Below, one piece after another: positions 45,384 through 54,108 of a stretch of DNA of 64,000 nt (position 1 is its first letter; every line of letters begins with the position of its first letter). The notes beneath the pieces were generated by a model that saw nothing but the letters and a program-made list of their open reading frames with translations, made no database searches and was not told the origin of the DNA. The position numbers and the translations under genes were made by a program. The stretch is from Corynebacterium sp. ACRPO (GTDB lineage: Bacteria > Actinomycetota > Actinomycetes > Mycobacteriales > Mycobacteriaceae). The stretch is from assembly GCF_022347205.1 (NCBI RefSeq), contig NZ_JAKRNE010000002.1, positions 124,001 through 188,000 of the forward strand, given 5' to 3'.

Positions 45384-46316
45384 TTAGCTAGTGAGGTGGG
45401 CCGTTACGATGTCGTCGATAAGCCGCGCCGCTGCCTTGGCGGTGCGGTTATCTATGTCAAAGGTGGGATTGAGCTCAACGACGTCCACCAGGGCCAGCTT
45501 GCCCGTTCGCGCAATAGCCACGGCCATGGCGCGGATGCGCTCATAACTGACGCCCAGGGACGCCGGTGCGGATACGCCCGGCGCGGTGGAGGCTGGCAAA
45601 ACGTCGAGGTCGATGGACAGGTGGACCTTGTCCTTTCCCTCGGTGGCTCGGGCGGCAAGCTCGCCGCACTCGGCCGGCGAGAGGTTGACCAGCTCTTCGT
45701 CCAGGGTGATGGCCACGCCGAGGGACTCGGCTTCGTCGAAAAGCACCGCCGTGTTATTGGGGCGGGAGATACCCAGCACGGTGTAGTCGAAGTCATCGGT
45801 GAGCTCCGAAATCTGCTTGAACGGGGTGCCGGAGGTGGCTTGATCGGCGCGGCGCAGATCGAAGTGGGCGTCCAAGTTGATGATCTTAGTGGCGCCTACC
45901 GCACGGTAGAGGCCGCGGTGGGAGCCAAAGGCGGTCTCGTGACCGCCGCCCAGAATGATGGGGAGGGTGCCGGCTTCGACGAGTTCCTGGACCTTATCGG
46001 AGAGCGCATCGTGGGCGCCGTCGAGGTCGTCGGCTTGGGTGGTGATCGTGCCGGCGTCGGCAAGCGCATGCGTATGGTGCACCGCCAAGGAACCCAGTGC
46101 GGAACGCAGCGCGGCCGGGCCTGCGGCTGCACCCTGGCGGCCGCCGTTGCGCAGCACGCCCTCATCGGAGGCAAAGCCCACCAGGGTTATCGGGGCGGGG
46201 GAGTCGGTGGACTGATTGATAACGCTATGCCAGCGGGCATGCTCTGGGCCCGGGCCATCGGAGCGACCGGACCATTCGGGGGCGGGGGTGAAAAGTTCAG
46301 CTTTTTCGGTGTTCAT
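45384..46316 (-). CDS. hutG: Formimidoylglutamase
   Basis: This 310-residue arginase/agmatinase-family enzyme splits N-formimidoyl-glutamate into glutamate and formamide, the last step of histidine utilisation. The binuclear manganese ligands lie in LGGGHETAFG, NLDAHFDLR and SIDLDVLPAS. It is the last gene of a minus-strand set: acyl-CoA dehydrogenase, CoA-transferase, YjiH, hutG, with gaps of 25, 18 and 23 bp. So its transcription is separated from hutH/hutU/hutI and tied to the acyl-CoA genes. Confidence 0.93.
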   Translation of the reverse strand: MNTEKAELFTPAPEWSGRSDGPGPEHARWHSVINQSTDSPAPITLVGFASDEGVLRNGGRQGAAAGPAALRSALGSLAVHHTHALADAGTITTQADDLDGAHDALSDKVQELVEAGTLPIILGGGHETAFGSHRGLYRAVGATKIINLDAHFDLRRADQATSGTPFKQISELTDDFDYTVLGISRPNNTAVLFDEAESLGVAITLDEELVNLSPAECGELAARATEGKDKVHLSIDLDVLPASTAPGVSAPASLGVSYERIRAMAVAIARTGKLALVDVVELNPTFDIDNRTAKAAARLIDDIVTAHLTS

Positions 46317-46339
46317 GGTTATCGATGTTAGGCGGGGAA

Positions 46340-47680
46340 TTACATCAGCGCAGCGATGCCGTAGGCAAACGGTGCGGCGATGACGGTGGACAATATGACG
46401 CGCTCGAACCAGATTATGATGATGTTCTTAATGCTCAGTGGAATGTCCGTGGCCAGCACGGAAGGCACCATAGAGGAGAAGAAGAATACCTGGGAGACTG
46501 ACACCATGGCGATAATAAGCCTTAGGACATCGGACTCCGCGCCGGCAACCAAGGTGGCTGGCAGGAAGAGCTCAGATAGGCCAATGGCGAGTGCTTCGGA
46601 GCCAAGGCCCGGATCCGGCACTCCCAAGATCCACAGCACGGGGTAGAACAGGTAGCCAAAATAGGTAAAGAACGGGGTGTAGAAGGCGACTACCAAGCCA
46701 AGGAAGCCTACGGACATGATGCCTGGTAGAACCTGCATGGTCATGAGCAAGCCATCGCGAAAGTTGTGCCACAGTACCTTCCAGAGCGGTGGCGAATCAC
46801 GGAGAACTGTCTTAGCTTCTTCCCAGGCAGCGTGCGCACGGCTGTCATCGACCTCGGATTCCGGGTTGGGTTCCGCGCCGGGGTAGTAGTCTTCTGGGAT
46901 GGTAGCGATGGGTGGAATGCGCACCATGATTATTGTCACCAGGAAGGTGACGATGAGGGTGGCTCCGAAATACATACCCCACACACTCATGAGGTCAAGG
47001 GCGCGGGCAATGACCACCATGAATGTGGCGGAGGCGGTAGAAAAGCCGGCTGCGATAATGGCAGCTTCCTTGCCGGTATATCCACCGGCTTTATAGACGC
47101 GGTTAGTTACGAGTAGCCCCAGCGAGTAGCTGCCGACGAAGGAGGCCACTGCATCGATAGCAGAGCGGCCCGGTGTCTTATAGAGAGGACGCATGATGGG
47201 CTGGACCCATACGCCCATGTACTCCATGAGGCCGAAACCGACGAGCAGCGCGAGGAAAATGGCGCCTACTGGTATCAATAGGCCAACGGGAATGACCAGC
47301 TTATTGAGGAGGAAGGGGCCAAGGTCTTCTCTAAAAATAAAATCCGGACCAAAGTCGAACACCAGCATGACCGTGATGACAACTGCCAAGATATTCAGAA
47401 ATGAAAAGACCGCGCGGGCTGCAGAAGTCTTCCACCCTCCGGTGATAAAGGGCGTGACGGCGCCGGCGATGATAAGCAGCAGCACTACGTACTTGGAGCC
47501 GCTACCTAGGGTGTCAGAAATCCAACCCACCAGGTGATCTAGCAGGATGGTGTTTTCTCCTCCGAAGGGAAAGGGGACGAAGAAGGCGAAGATGCCGAGT
47601 CCGCTATATACAAAGAACCGCCAGGTGTTTTTCACCGGAGGGGTGGCGATTTCAGCACGGGGATTCTTGGTGTCAGTCAT
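46340..47680 (-). CDS. YjiH-family transporter, copy 2, in the acyl-CoA/hutG operon
   Basis: This 446-residue paralogue of copy 1 shares YKTPGRSAIDAVASFVGSYSLGLLV and the C-terminal GLSELFLPATLVAG segment. It has about 11 helices. Sandwiched between the CoA-transferase gene and hutG with gaps of 18 and 23 bp, it is the likely importer for whatever this operon catabolises (histidine, urocanate or an imidazole acid). Confidence 0.85.
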   Translation of the reverse strand: MTDTKNPRAEIATPPVKNTWRFFVYSGLGIFAFFVPFPFGGENTILLDHLVGWISDTLGSGSKYVVLLLIIAGAVTPFITGGWKTSAARAVFSFLNILAVVITVMLVFDFGPDFIFREDLGPFLLNKLVIPVGLLIPVGAIFLALLVGFGLMEYMGVWVQPIMRPLYKTPGRSAIDAVASFVGSYSLGLLVTNRVYKAGGYTGKEAAIIAAGFSTASATFMVVIARALDLMSVWGMYFGATLIVTFLVTIIMVRIPPIATIPEDYYPGAEPNPESEVDDSRAHAAWEEAKTVLRDSPPLWKVLWHNFRDGLLMTMQVLPGIMSVGFLGLVVAFYTPFFTYFGYLFYPVLWILGVPDPGLGSEALAIGLSELFLPATLVAGAESDVLRLIIAMVSVSQVFFFSSMVPSVLATDIPLSIKNIIIIWFERVILSTVIAAPFAYGIAALM

Positions 47681-47698
47681 GGTGTTTCCATTTCAGAA

Positions 47699-48847
47699 TC
47701 ATCCGCGGGCCGGCTCAGCAAGCCACTCGGGGATAAGGGAGTTATGCTCGCCTAGCTGCGGAGCTGGCTCTGGTGAGCGGGAGCCGGTCAAGCGCAGAGG
47801 AGAGCTTAAGGTGGTGAACCCATCGGATTCGGTGAAAAGCACGTCGCGCTCGGTGCCAACTTCTCCGTGCAAGGCCTCATCGACGGAATGCACCGGCGCA
47901 GTGGGGACTCCGTGCTCCTGGAACAGCGCGAGCGCTTGCTCGACGGTCTTGCCCCGCAGGGCGTCCTCGATGATGGAACGGATCTCTTCGCGGCGCTCCT
48001 TGCGAGCGGCGTTGGAGTTATATCGCGGGTCATCGACCATGTACTCCAAGCCCAAGGCACGCGTGAGGCAGCCGAAGAGCTTCTCATTCAAGATGGCAAT
48101 GACCACCTCGCCATCGTCTACACGGTAAGTACTGAAGGGAACCGTCATGGCATGGTCGCTGCCGACGGCCGTAGGTACCTCGTCCTCGTAGAGGTCGCGC
48201 ATGGCCACCGACTCTAGAATGGAGACAAGGGAGTCAAACATAGCGACGTCCACGTGCTGCCCGCAGCCGGTTCGGTGGCGCTCTTGCAAGGCGCCGAGTG
48301 TGCCAATGGCGCCGTAGAGTCCGGGGATTAGATCTCCCAGACTGATTCCTACGCGGGTTGGGCGCCCTCCCGGCCAGCTGGTAATGGACATGATGCCGCT
48401 CATAGCTTGCGCGACGAGATCGTAGGCTGGTGCCTTGCTCATCGATCCGGTTTGACCAAAACCGCTAATACTGGTGACGATGAGCTGCGGGTTGAGCTCC
48501 ATGAGGGATTCGGGAGAAATGCCCAGCTTTTCCATTACTCCCGGGCGGAAGTTTTCTACGAGGACGTCTGCGCGTTTGACTAGCTCGCGTAGAGTAGCCA
48601 GATCCGAATCCTCTTTCAGGTTTAGGGTGATGCCCTTTTTGGATCGGTTGAACAGCCGGTAATAGGCGGAATCACCATTGAAGTCTGGGCCAAAGTTGCG
48701 TGAATCATCGCCCCAAGGCGTTTCGATCTTGATGACCTCAGCTCCTAGATCTGCCAAGATCATGGAGCAAAAAGGGCCAGCCAGAACCCGCGACATATCC
48801 AGTACGCGCAGGCCTTCGAGGGAGTGTGGGTGTCCGGTGGTGACCAT
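47699..48847 (-). CDS. Class III (CaiB/BaiF, formyl-CoA-transferase-type) CoA-transferase
   Basis: With ATG 48847 (AAAGGAG upstream) this is 382 residues. The N-terminus LEGLRVLDMSRVLAGPFCSMILADLGAEVIKIE and NRSKKGITLNLK are family hallmarks, and the catalytic Asp is D143 in APAYDLVAQAMSG. Family members move CoA between carboxylic acids by a glutamyl/aspartyl-type mixed anhydride; substrates include arylacrylates and arylpropionates (FldA) and glutarate. The gene follows the acyl-CoA dehydrogenase by 25 bp, so both act on the same acyl group. Confidence 0.9.
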   Translation of the reverse strand: MVTTGHPHSLEGLRVLDMSRVLAGPFCSMILADLGAEVIKIETPWGDDSRNFGPDFNGDSAYYRLFNRSKKGITLNLKEDSDLATLRELVKRADVLVENFRPGVMEKLGISPESLMELNPQLIVTSISGFGQTGSMSKAPAYDLVAQAMSGIMSITSWPGGRPTRVGISLGDLIPGLYGAIGTLGALQERHRTGCGQHVDVAMFDSLVSILESVAMRDLYEDEVPTAVGSDHAMTVPFSTYRVDDGEVVIAILNEKLFGCLTRALGLEYMVDDPRYNSNAARKERREEIRSIIEDALRGKTVEQALALFQEHGVPTAPVHSVDEALHGEVGTERDVLFTESDGFTTLSSPLRLTGSRSPEPAPQLGEHNSLIPEWLAEPARG

Positions 48848-48872
48848 AGGGAACTCCTTTCGGGAAGGTGGT

Positions 48873-50039
48873 TTAGACAAAAGCGGAAAGGCCTGTAATG
48901 GATCGAGCCGCGACCAGTTGGTTGATATCGAAAGTGCCCTCGTAGGAGTAGATGGCCTCAGCATCACAGAAGTGCTTGGCGGCGGTGTAGTCAGAAATGA
49001 TGCCGTTTCCGCCAAGCAGCTCTCGGCCAAGAGCAGCTGATTCGCGCATCAGCTTGGATACGTGTGCCTTTGCTAGAGCAGAGTGTTCACCACGGGTCTC
49101 TCCGCGAGCCTCCAACCGCGATAGGGCTGCCATCATGGACTCGGAGGCGATGAGATTGCCCAGGATGGTGGATAGCTTGGACTGGTTTATTTGGAAGCTG
49201 GCCAGTGGTTTTCCAAATTGGTTGCGATTAGCGGTGTATTCCAAGGCGGTATCGAGCACACCCATTTGTAGTCCCACTGCTTGCCAGCCCACCGTGGAGC
49301 GGGCGGACTTTAATACCTTGTTGGTGTCTTTGAAGGTATTGGCATGAGCCAGTTTGTAATCGTCTGGAACAAAGACGTCGTTTAGCGTGATATCAGCATT
49401 TTGGACGGCGCGAAGCGCGATGCGGTTTTCCATGAGGGTGGCCTTGTAGCCTTCCCAGGAGGTATCCACCAGGAATCCCTTGACATGGTTGTCCTCTGGG
49501 TCGCGAGCCCAGATGATGACGTAGTCAGACCATGTAGCGTTGCCGATCCAACGCTTGGCGCCGTTGAGGATCCATCCGCCATCGACCTTCCTGGCGGTGG
49601 TGGACATGTCTTGGGCGACATCGGAGCCAGCATCTGGCTCGGTGATTGCGAAGACGCCGGTCTTTTTCACCGCATAGATATCTGGGAGCCAACGCTTTTT
49701 CTGTTCTTCGGAGGCTAGTAGCTCGATTGAACCGGTAAACAGCCCATCCTGGCCGCTAAAGAAGGTGCCAACCGAGGCATCAGCGCGATGGATTTCTGCC
49801 GTGACGAGCCCAGCTAATAGGTGGGAGCGGCCTTGGTGGCGTACGAGGCTGATGATGTCGAGGTCTTGAATCGAGGGGAGTAATTCATGGGGGAATTCCG
49901 AACGGTTCCAGTAGTCGGTGGCGATAGGGCGAACCTTCTCGTGGGTCCAATCGCGGACCTTGTGCAGAATCTCAAGTTCTTCCGCGGGAAGGTCTTGTTC
50001 GAATCCGTAGAAGTCTCCGTCTGGGTAGCGGCCAGGCAT
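48873..50039 (-). CDS. Acyl-CoA dehydrogenase, GCDH-like but without glutaryl-carboxylate residues
   Basis: With ATG 50039 (GGAG 6 nt upstream) this is 388 residues. FAD-dependent motifs FAITEPDAGSD and GGNGIISDY are present, and the catalytic base is E367 in YSYEGTFDIN, the place used by glutaryl-CoA dehydrogenase (GCDH). In human GCDH the segment E87-R-V-D-S-G-Y-R94 binds and decarboxylates the glutaryl carboxylate. Here it reads H84-R-A-D-A-S-V-G91, so both key residues are replaced. A different acyl-CoA is therefore likely. Divergent from the IclR gene. Confidence 0.88.
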   Translation of the reverse strand: MPGRYPDGDFYGFEQDLPAEELEILHKVRDWTHEKVRPIATDYWNRSEFPHELLPSIQDLDIISLVRHQGRSHLLAGLVTAEIHRADASVGTFFSGQDGLFTGSIELLASEEQKKRWLPDIYAVKKTGVFAITEPDAGSDVAQDMSTTARKVDGGWILNGAKRWIGNATWSDYVIIWARDPEDNHVKGFLVDTSWEGYKATLMENRIALRAVQNADITLNDVFVPDDYKLAHANTFKDTNKVLKSARSTVGWQAVGLQMGVLDTALEYTANRNQFGKPLASFQINQSKLSTILGNLIASESMMAALSRLEARGETRGEHSALAKAHVSKLMRESAALGRELLGGNGIISDYTAAKHFCDAEAIYSYEGTFDINQLVAARSITGLSAFV

Positions 50040-50082
50040 AGGGTTCTCCAATCTCATGGGTAATCTGACGCACAATTGGTTT

Positions 50083-50096
50083 CAGAATGTAATCTG
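50083..50096. promoter_or_regulatory. Inverted repeat near the acyl-CoA dehydrogenase start
   Basis: CAGA-ATGTAA-TCTG lies 44 bp upstream of the acyl-CoA dehydrogenase ATG, in the divergent promoter region. Short arms; possibly part of its promoter control. Confidence 0.3.
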
Positions 50097-50161
50097 TGAC
50101 ACTCTGTGGGGGATAGGTTACGGAGTGCGGCAAGACGGAGCACTAGCTGAACCGTGTGGAA

Positions 50162-50179
50162 AGTCTTGTATGTGAGACT
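50162..50179. promoter_or_regulatory. Hut/acyl-CoA operator-like site 1
   Basis: AGTCTTGTATGTGAGACT has 5-bp perfect arms, 54 bp upstream of the IclR gene and 123 bp upstream of the acyl-CoA dehydrogenase gene. It matches the site at 54109-54126 upstream of hutU in 12 of 18 bases; four of the differences are transitions and the other two are paired end bases (A/T swapped symmetrically). Shared pattern GTCTYRTATRYGAGAC. The most likely binder is the adjacent IclR protein. Confidence 0.55.
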
Positions 50180-50232
50180 GTTAAAAAGTAAGTTATTTCT
50201 GTGTAGTAACAGTTATTGGTAGCGGAGGATGG

Positions 50233-50991
50233 GTGACAGTGGCTAAATCTCAGGTCCCAGCGGCAAGAAACGTGCTCGCTATTTTGCGGTTGCTTTCTAC
50301 TATTGACGTCCCCATTTCTGCCAGTCGTATCCGTTCTGAGCTGGACCTACCGCGCTCGTCTACCTATCACCTGCTTAATGAAATGGTGGAGTCTGGCTTT
50401 GTAGTCCACATCGAGGAAAACCAAACTTACGGTCTTGGGCTTGCTGCATACGCCATGGCTTCGGCATATTCCACGCAACAGCCACTCGTACGACTAGCCA
50501 CTAATCAACTGCGCGATATAGCAACGGTGGTGGCCGGCTCGGGCCACGTTGCGCGCATGTCTGGATCAGAGATTGTCTATTTGCAAGAGGTGCGAGCACC
50601 GGGGGCCGTTTCCTTGGTGACGGATAAGGGGGTGCGCTTGCCTGCGTATAAGACTGCTTCCGGAAAGATTATGATGGCCTACCAGTCAGACAGTGAGGTG
50701 CGTGCCGCCTTTTCCGATAAGGGGGCATCTGCCTATTTCTCTCCCTATAAGAAGCAGGTGGATGTCTTTCGTGCTCGTGGGTGGGCAGAGGAAAGGGAAG
50801 AAATTTCTAAAGGGCAAGCAACGGTCGCGGTAGCGGTTATGGATCACCTCAGACGCCCTTCCGCGTCACTGGCCGTGACCTTTTCCATAAACGAGGAAAA
50901 CCTAGCGAAAGAGGGGGTGGTGGTGGACCGCCTAACGATATTGGCTAAGGATCTTTCTCGCCGTATCTATGGCAAAAAGTCCGCCGGTTAG
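50233..50991 (+). CDS. IclR-family transcriptional regulator, probable hut/acyl-CoA regulator
   Basis: This 252-residue protein has the IclR winged helix at the N-terminus (AARNVLAILRLLSTIDVPISASRIRSELDLPRSSTYHLLNEMV) and the effector domain afterwards (GSEIVYLQEVRAPGAVSLVTDKGVRLPAYKTASGKIMMAY). The start is GTG 50233 or GTG 50239; GGAGG is 4 or 10 nt upstream. IclR-type HutR proteins control hut genes in corynebacteria, and this gene directly precedes hutH. Its binding site is proposed to be the palindrome shared by this promoter and hutU. Confidence 0.85.
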   Translation: MTVAKSQVPAARNVLAILRLLSTIDVPISASRIRSELDLPRSSTYHLLNEMVESGFVVHIEENQTYGLGLAAYAMASAYSTQQPLVRLATNQLRDIATVVAGSGHVARMSGSEIVYLQEVRAPGAVSLVTDKGVRLPAYKTASGKIMMAYQSDSEVRAAFSDKGASAYFSPYKKQVDVFRARGWAEEREEISKGQATVAVAVMDHLRRPSASLAVTFSINEENLAKEGVVVDRLTILAKDLSRRIYGKKSAG

Positions 50992-51019
50992 GTTTCCCAT
51001 CCTCACATGGCAAAAATAT

Positions 51020-51059
51020 GATGTAGCATACATCTATCGCGTTGGGCTGTCGCGCGACA
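51020..51059 (+). promoter_or_regulatory. Two palindromes upstream of hutH
   Basis: GATGTA-GCA-TACATC (51020-51034) has perfect 6-bp arms and TGTCGCGCGACA (51048-51059) is a perfect 12-bp palindrome. Both lie within 76 bp upstream of the hutH ATG, which has AAGGAG before it. Neither matches the shared operator at 50162/54109, so hutH may have an additional regulator. Confidence 0.4.
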
Positions 51060-51095
51060 CATTTTTAGCTATTGATCTAGTACAAGGAGATTGTC

Positions 51096-52649
51096 ATGCC
51101 TAACGCCTACCCATCCACCGTGACCGTCAACGTTGGTGCGCTGAGCATCGAAGACGTCGTTGCTGTTGCCCGCTATGGGGCGAAGGTGGAAATTGCGCCC
51201 GAGGCTCTCGAAGAGGTAGCCGCGACCCGCGAGCGCGTGGAAGAACTAGCGCAGGATCCCACCCCGGTCTATGGCATCTCCACCGGCTTTGGTGCACTTG
51301 CCCGCCGCCACATTCCAGAGGAAATGCGCGCCCAGCTGCAGCTTTCCCTGGTGCGCTCGCATGCTGCGGGCACGGGACCGGAGGTGGAGGAAGAGGTCAT
51401 CCGCGCGCTTATGCTCCTGCGCCTGTCCACCTTGTGTACCGGTCGTACCGGCGTGCGCCCCGTGGTGGTAGAAACCTATGCCAAGGCACTGAACGCTGGC
51501 ATCGTTCCGGTGGTGCGCGAGTATGGCTCGCTCGGCTGCTCTGGCGACTTGGCGCCGCTGGCACATTGCGCGCTGGCCCTGCTGGGCGAGGGCGAGGTGC
51601 GTGTCAACGGCGAGCTCAAGGATGCGGGCGACGCCCTGGCCGCTGCTGGCATTGAACCGCTGCAGCTGCGCGAGAAGGAAGGCCTCGCGCTTATTAACGG
51701 CACCGATGGCATGCTCGGCCAGCTCTGCCTGGCCATTACGGATCTACGCGCGGCAGCCAAGACCGCCGATATTGCCACCGCCATGACCGTGGAAGGACTG
51801 CTCGGCACCCTCGTGGTCTTTGCCGATGACCTGCAGCAGTTGCGCCCGCACCCAGGCCAGGCCGATGCCGCAGCGAATATCCTCCAGGTGGCTGAAGGCT
51901 CGGAGATCCTGGAGGCCGCGCTTGAGGAGTTCAAGAAGAACCAGGTGCAGGATGCTTACTCCGTGCGCTGCGCCCCGCAGGTTGCCGGCGGGTTCCGCGA
52001 TACCCTGGCCCACACCGTCCAGGTGGCGGAGCGCGAGCTCGCCGCCGCGGTGGATAACCCGGTGGTGACCAAGGACGGCCGCGTGGTCTCTAATGGCAAT
52101 TTCCACGGTGCACCGGTGGCCTATGCGCTCGATTTCCTCGCTATCGTCACCGCGGACTTGGCGTCCATTTCCGAGCGCCGCACCGACCGCTTCTTGGACC
52201 CAGCGCGCAACCGCGGGTTGAATGCTTTCCTTGCTGATGACCCCGGTGTGGACTCCGGCCACATGATCGCGCAGTACGCCCAGGCTGGCATCGTCAGTGA
52301 GATGAAGCACCTGGCTAACCCCTCCTCGGCTGATTCCATTCCGTCTTCGGCCATGCAGGAAGACCACGTGTCCATGGGCTGGTCCGCTGCCCGCAAGCTG
52401 CGCAAGGCTGTCGATGGCCTGCAGCGGGTGCTCGCCGTAGAGATCCTCACTGCCGCCCGCGCCATCGACATGCGCGAGGGCACCCCGGCCAAGGGCACCG
52501 GCGCGGTGATTGAGAAGCTGCGCGAGACTGTCGAAGGCCCCGGCGTAGACCGATACCTGTCCCCGGAAATCGAGGAAACTGTACGCTTGGTCAAGGAAGG
52601 CGCTCTTATCGACGCCGTCGAGGACGCTACTGGAAAGCTGCGTGGTTAA
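51096..52649 (+). CDS. hutH: Histidine ammonia-lyase
   Basis: This 517-residue enzyme converts histidine to urocanate and ammonia with an MIO cofactor made from an internal tripeptide. That tripeptide is C148-S149-G150 (YGSLGCSGDLAPLAH) instead of the usual Ala-Ser-Gly, as in known streptomycete HutH. YGISTGFG, NGTDGMLG and QDAYSVRCAPQVAGG are conserved. The gene opens the + strand hut set. The next gene starts 1 bp after its stop. Confidence 0.95.
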   Translation: MPNAYPSTVTVNVGALSIEDVVAVARYGAKVEIAPEALEEVAATRERVEELAQDPTPVYGISTGFGALARRHIPEEMRAQLQLSLVRSHAAGTGPEVEEEVIRALMLLRLSTLCTGRTGVRPVVVETYAKALNAGIVPVVREYGSLGCSGDLAPLAHCALALLGEGEVRVNGELKDAGDALAAAGIEPLQLREKEGLALINGTDGMLGQLCLAITDLRAAAKTADIATAMTVEGLLGTLVVFADDLQQLRPHPGQADAAANILQVAEGSEILEAALEEFKKNQVQDAYSVRCAPQVAGGFRDTLAHTVQVAERELAAAVDNPVVTKDGRVVSNGNFHGAPVAYALDFLAIVTADLASISERRTDRFLDPARNRGLNAFLADDPGVDSGHMIAQYAQAGIVSEMKHLANPSSADSIPSSAMQEDHVSMGWSAARKLRKAVDGLQRVLAVEILTAARAIDMREGTPAKGTGAVIEKLRETVEGPGVDRYLSPEIEETVRLVKEGALIDAVEDATGKLRG

Positions 52650-52650
52650 T

Positions 52651-53313
52651 ATGTCGACCATTTCTTGGCATCCACAGACCGAACCTAACCCCTTGCCATT
52701 TTCGCCCTTTAAGGCGAGCACGGTTCCAAGGCCCATTGGTTGGCTCTCTAGCGTCGACGGCCAAGGGCGCGAAAATATCGCCCCCTACAGCCAGTGGCAA
52801 AACCTCACCTTCGATCCACCTATGGTGATGTTCTCGGCTAACCAGTACCCGGATGGCCGCCGCAAGGACACGGTCCTCAATGCCGAGGAAACCGGCTGGT
52901 TCGTATGGAATATGGCTACCTATGACCTGCGTGAAGAGGTCAATAAATCCGCCCAAGTACTGGATTACGGCGAAAGCGAATGGGATCGCCTTTCCGTGAC
53001 CAAGGAATACGCGGACAACCACCGCATTCCCATGGTGAAGGAATCGCCAGTGAAGTTCGAGTGTCAGTACAAGACCTCCTTGCGGGTGCCCGGCAATTCC
53101 AAGGTGGGCACCATCGACCTTGTGGTGGCGGATGTCAAGACCATTCACATCGATGAATCCGTCATCGATGAGGACGGCAAGCTCGATATCCTCAAGATTA
53201 AGCCCATTGCGCGCATGGGTTACTTTGACTACACCGTGGTCACAGAGCGGTTCGAGATGCGCGTTCCCGGTTCCGATGACGCCGCGCGCGCCGGGCTAGA
53301 GGGCAGCGCGTAG
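52651..53313 (+). CDS. Flavin-reductase-like FMN-binding split-barrel protein
   Basis: This 220-residue protein has the flavin-reductase-like pattern PFKASTVPRPIGWLSSVDGQGRENIAPYSQWQNLTFDPPMVMFS, where T-V-P-R-P-I-G-W and N-x-A-P-Y-S are the FMN phosphate-binding regions. It is cotranscribed with hutH (1-bp gap), suggesting a job in histidine or imidazole-acid metabolism, such as a flavin-dependent partner reaction; none is known to me. It overlaps the converging SGNH gene by 18 bp. Confidence 0.82.
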   Translation: MSTISWHPQTEPNPLPFSPFKASTVPRPIGWLSSVDGQGRENIAPYSQWQNLTFDPPMVMFSANQYPDGRRKDTVLNAEETGWFVWNMATYDLREEVNKSAQVLDYGESEWDRLSVTKEYADNHRIPMVKESPVKFECQYKTSLRVPGNSKVGTIDLVVADVKTIHIDESVIDEDGKLDILKIKPIARMGYFDYTVVTERFEMRVPGSDDAARAGLEGSA

Positions 53314-54081
53314 CTCCTTGGCCATGGCCTGCTGGCCCGCGTGGGTGGGGTGCATGGGGAAGGAATTGGTGTCCTTGCCCGTAAAATCCACCCACGGCGA
53401 GGGGGAGCAGGCGGTGTGGTCTAGGGCGGCGTCGGCAAGCACGTAAGTAGCCCCATTGCGCTCGGCGGCCTCGCGCACCGCCTGGTTGATGCGCTCGATG
53501 GAGCCTGCCAACCATTCCCGGTCACTGGCCGGGATTTTTTCTATGTAGGGGCAGGTCTCCCCGCGCTTTATCAGCGGAAGGTAGCCGGTGGCGAGGATCT
53601 TCGCATTAGGGGAGCGGCGGCGAATCTCCTCGTAAACCTTGTCCAGCCGGCGGGGCAGATCGCGGATTTCCAGGTCAATCTGCGCGCCGGATTGCGCCTG
53701 GCAAATATCATCCGTGGCGCACTGGGTAAGGCGCACGAAGCTGGCGTCATTGCCGCCGATGGACAGGCTCACCAGGTCGGTGTCTTCGCGTAGGGCGTCC
53801 ACCTGGGCGGGGTGCTCGCCGGCCGAGGAAAGTACGTCGAGGGTGCTAGCGCCCTGGCAGGCTACATTGGTGAGCTCCGCGTCCATTTCCTTGGCTGCAA
53901 GCTCGGGGTAGGAATCCTGAGCGCGCACGCAGGTATTGGGCGGATCGAGTGGCAGCGTGGTTGAGCCCATGGCCGCATAGGAATCCCCCAGCGCGACATA
54001 GTGGGGTGGCTGCGGCTCCTCGGCGGGGGTGGAACAAGCGGCGAGGAGGGCCACGGAAAGGAAGGGGATGTACCGGCGCAT
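53296..54081 (-). CDS. Secreted SGNH/GDSL-hydrolase lipoprotein
   Basis: With ATG 54081 this 261-residue protein has a signal peptide ending in LAAC, a lipobox. Block I is GDSYAAM (Ser nucleophile), block II VACQGAST (Gly), block III SIGGND (Asn) and the catalytic His lies in MHPTHAGQ. The family includes lipases and acyl-esterases active outside the cell. The gene interrupts the hut set on the opposite strand, with a 189-bp gap to the hutU start. Confidence 0.85.
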   Translation of the reverse strand: MRRYIPFLSVALLAACSTPAEEPQPPHYVALGDSYAAMGSTTLPLDPPNTCVRAQDSYPELAAKEMDAELTNVACQGASTLDVLSSAGEHPAQVDALREDTDLVSLSIGGNDASFVRLTQCATDDICQAQSGAQIDLEIRDLPRRLDKVYEEIRRRSPNAKILATGYLPLIKRGETCPYIEKIPASDREWLAGSIERINQAVREAAERNGATYVLADAALDHTACSPSPWVDFTGKDTNSFPMHPTHAGQQAMAKELRAAL

Positions 54082-54108
54082 GCAGGCCATCGTAGATCAT
54101 CCCGCAGG

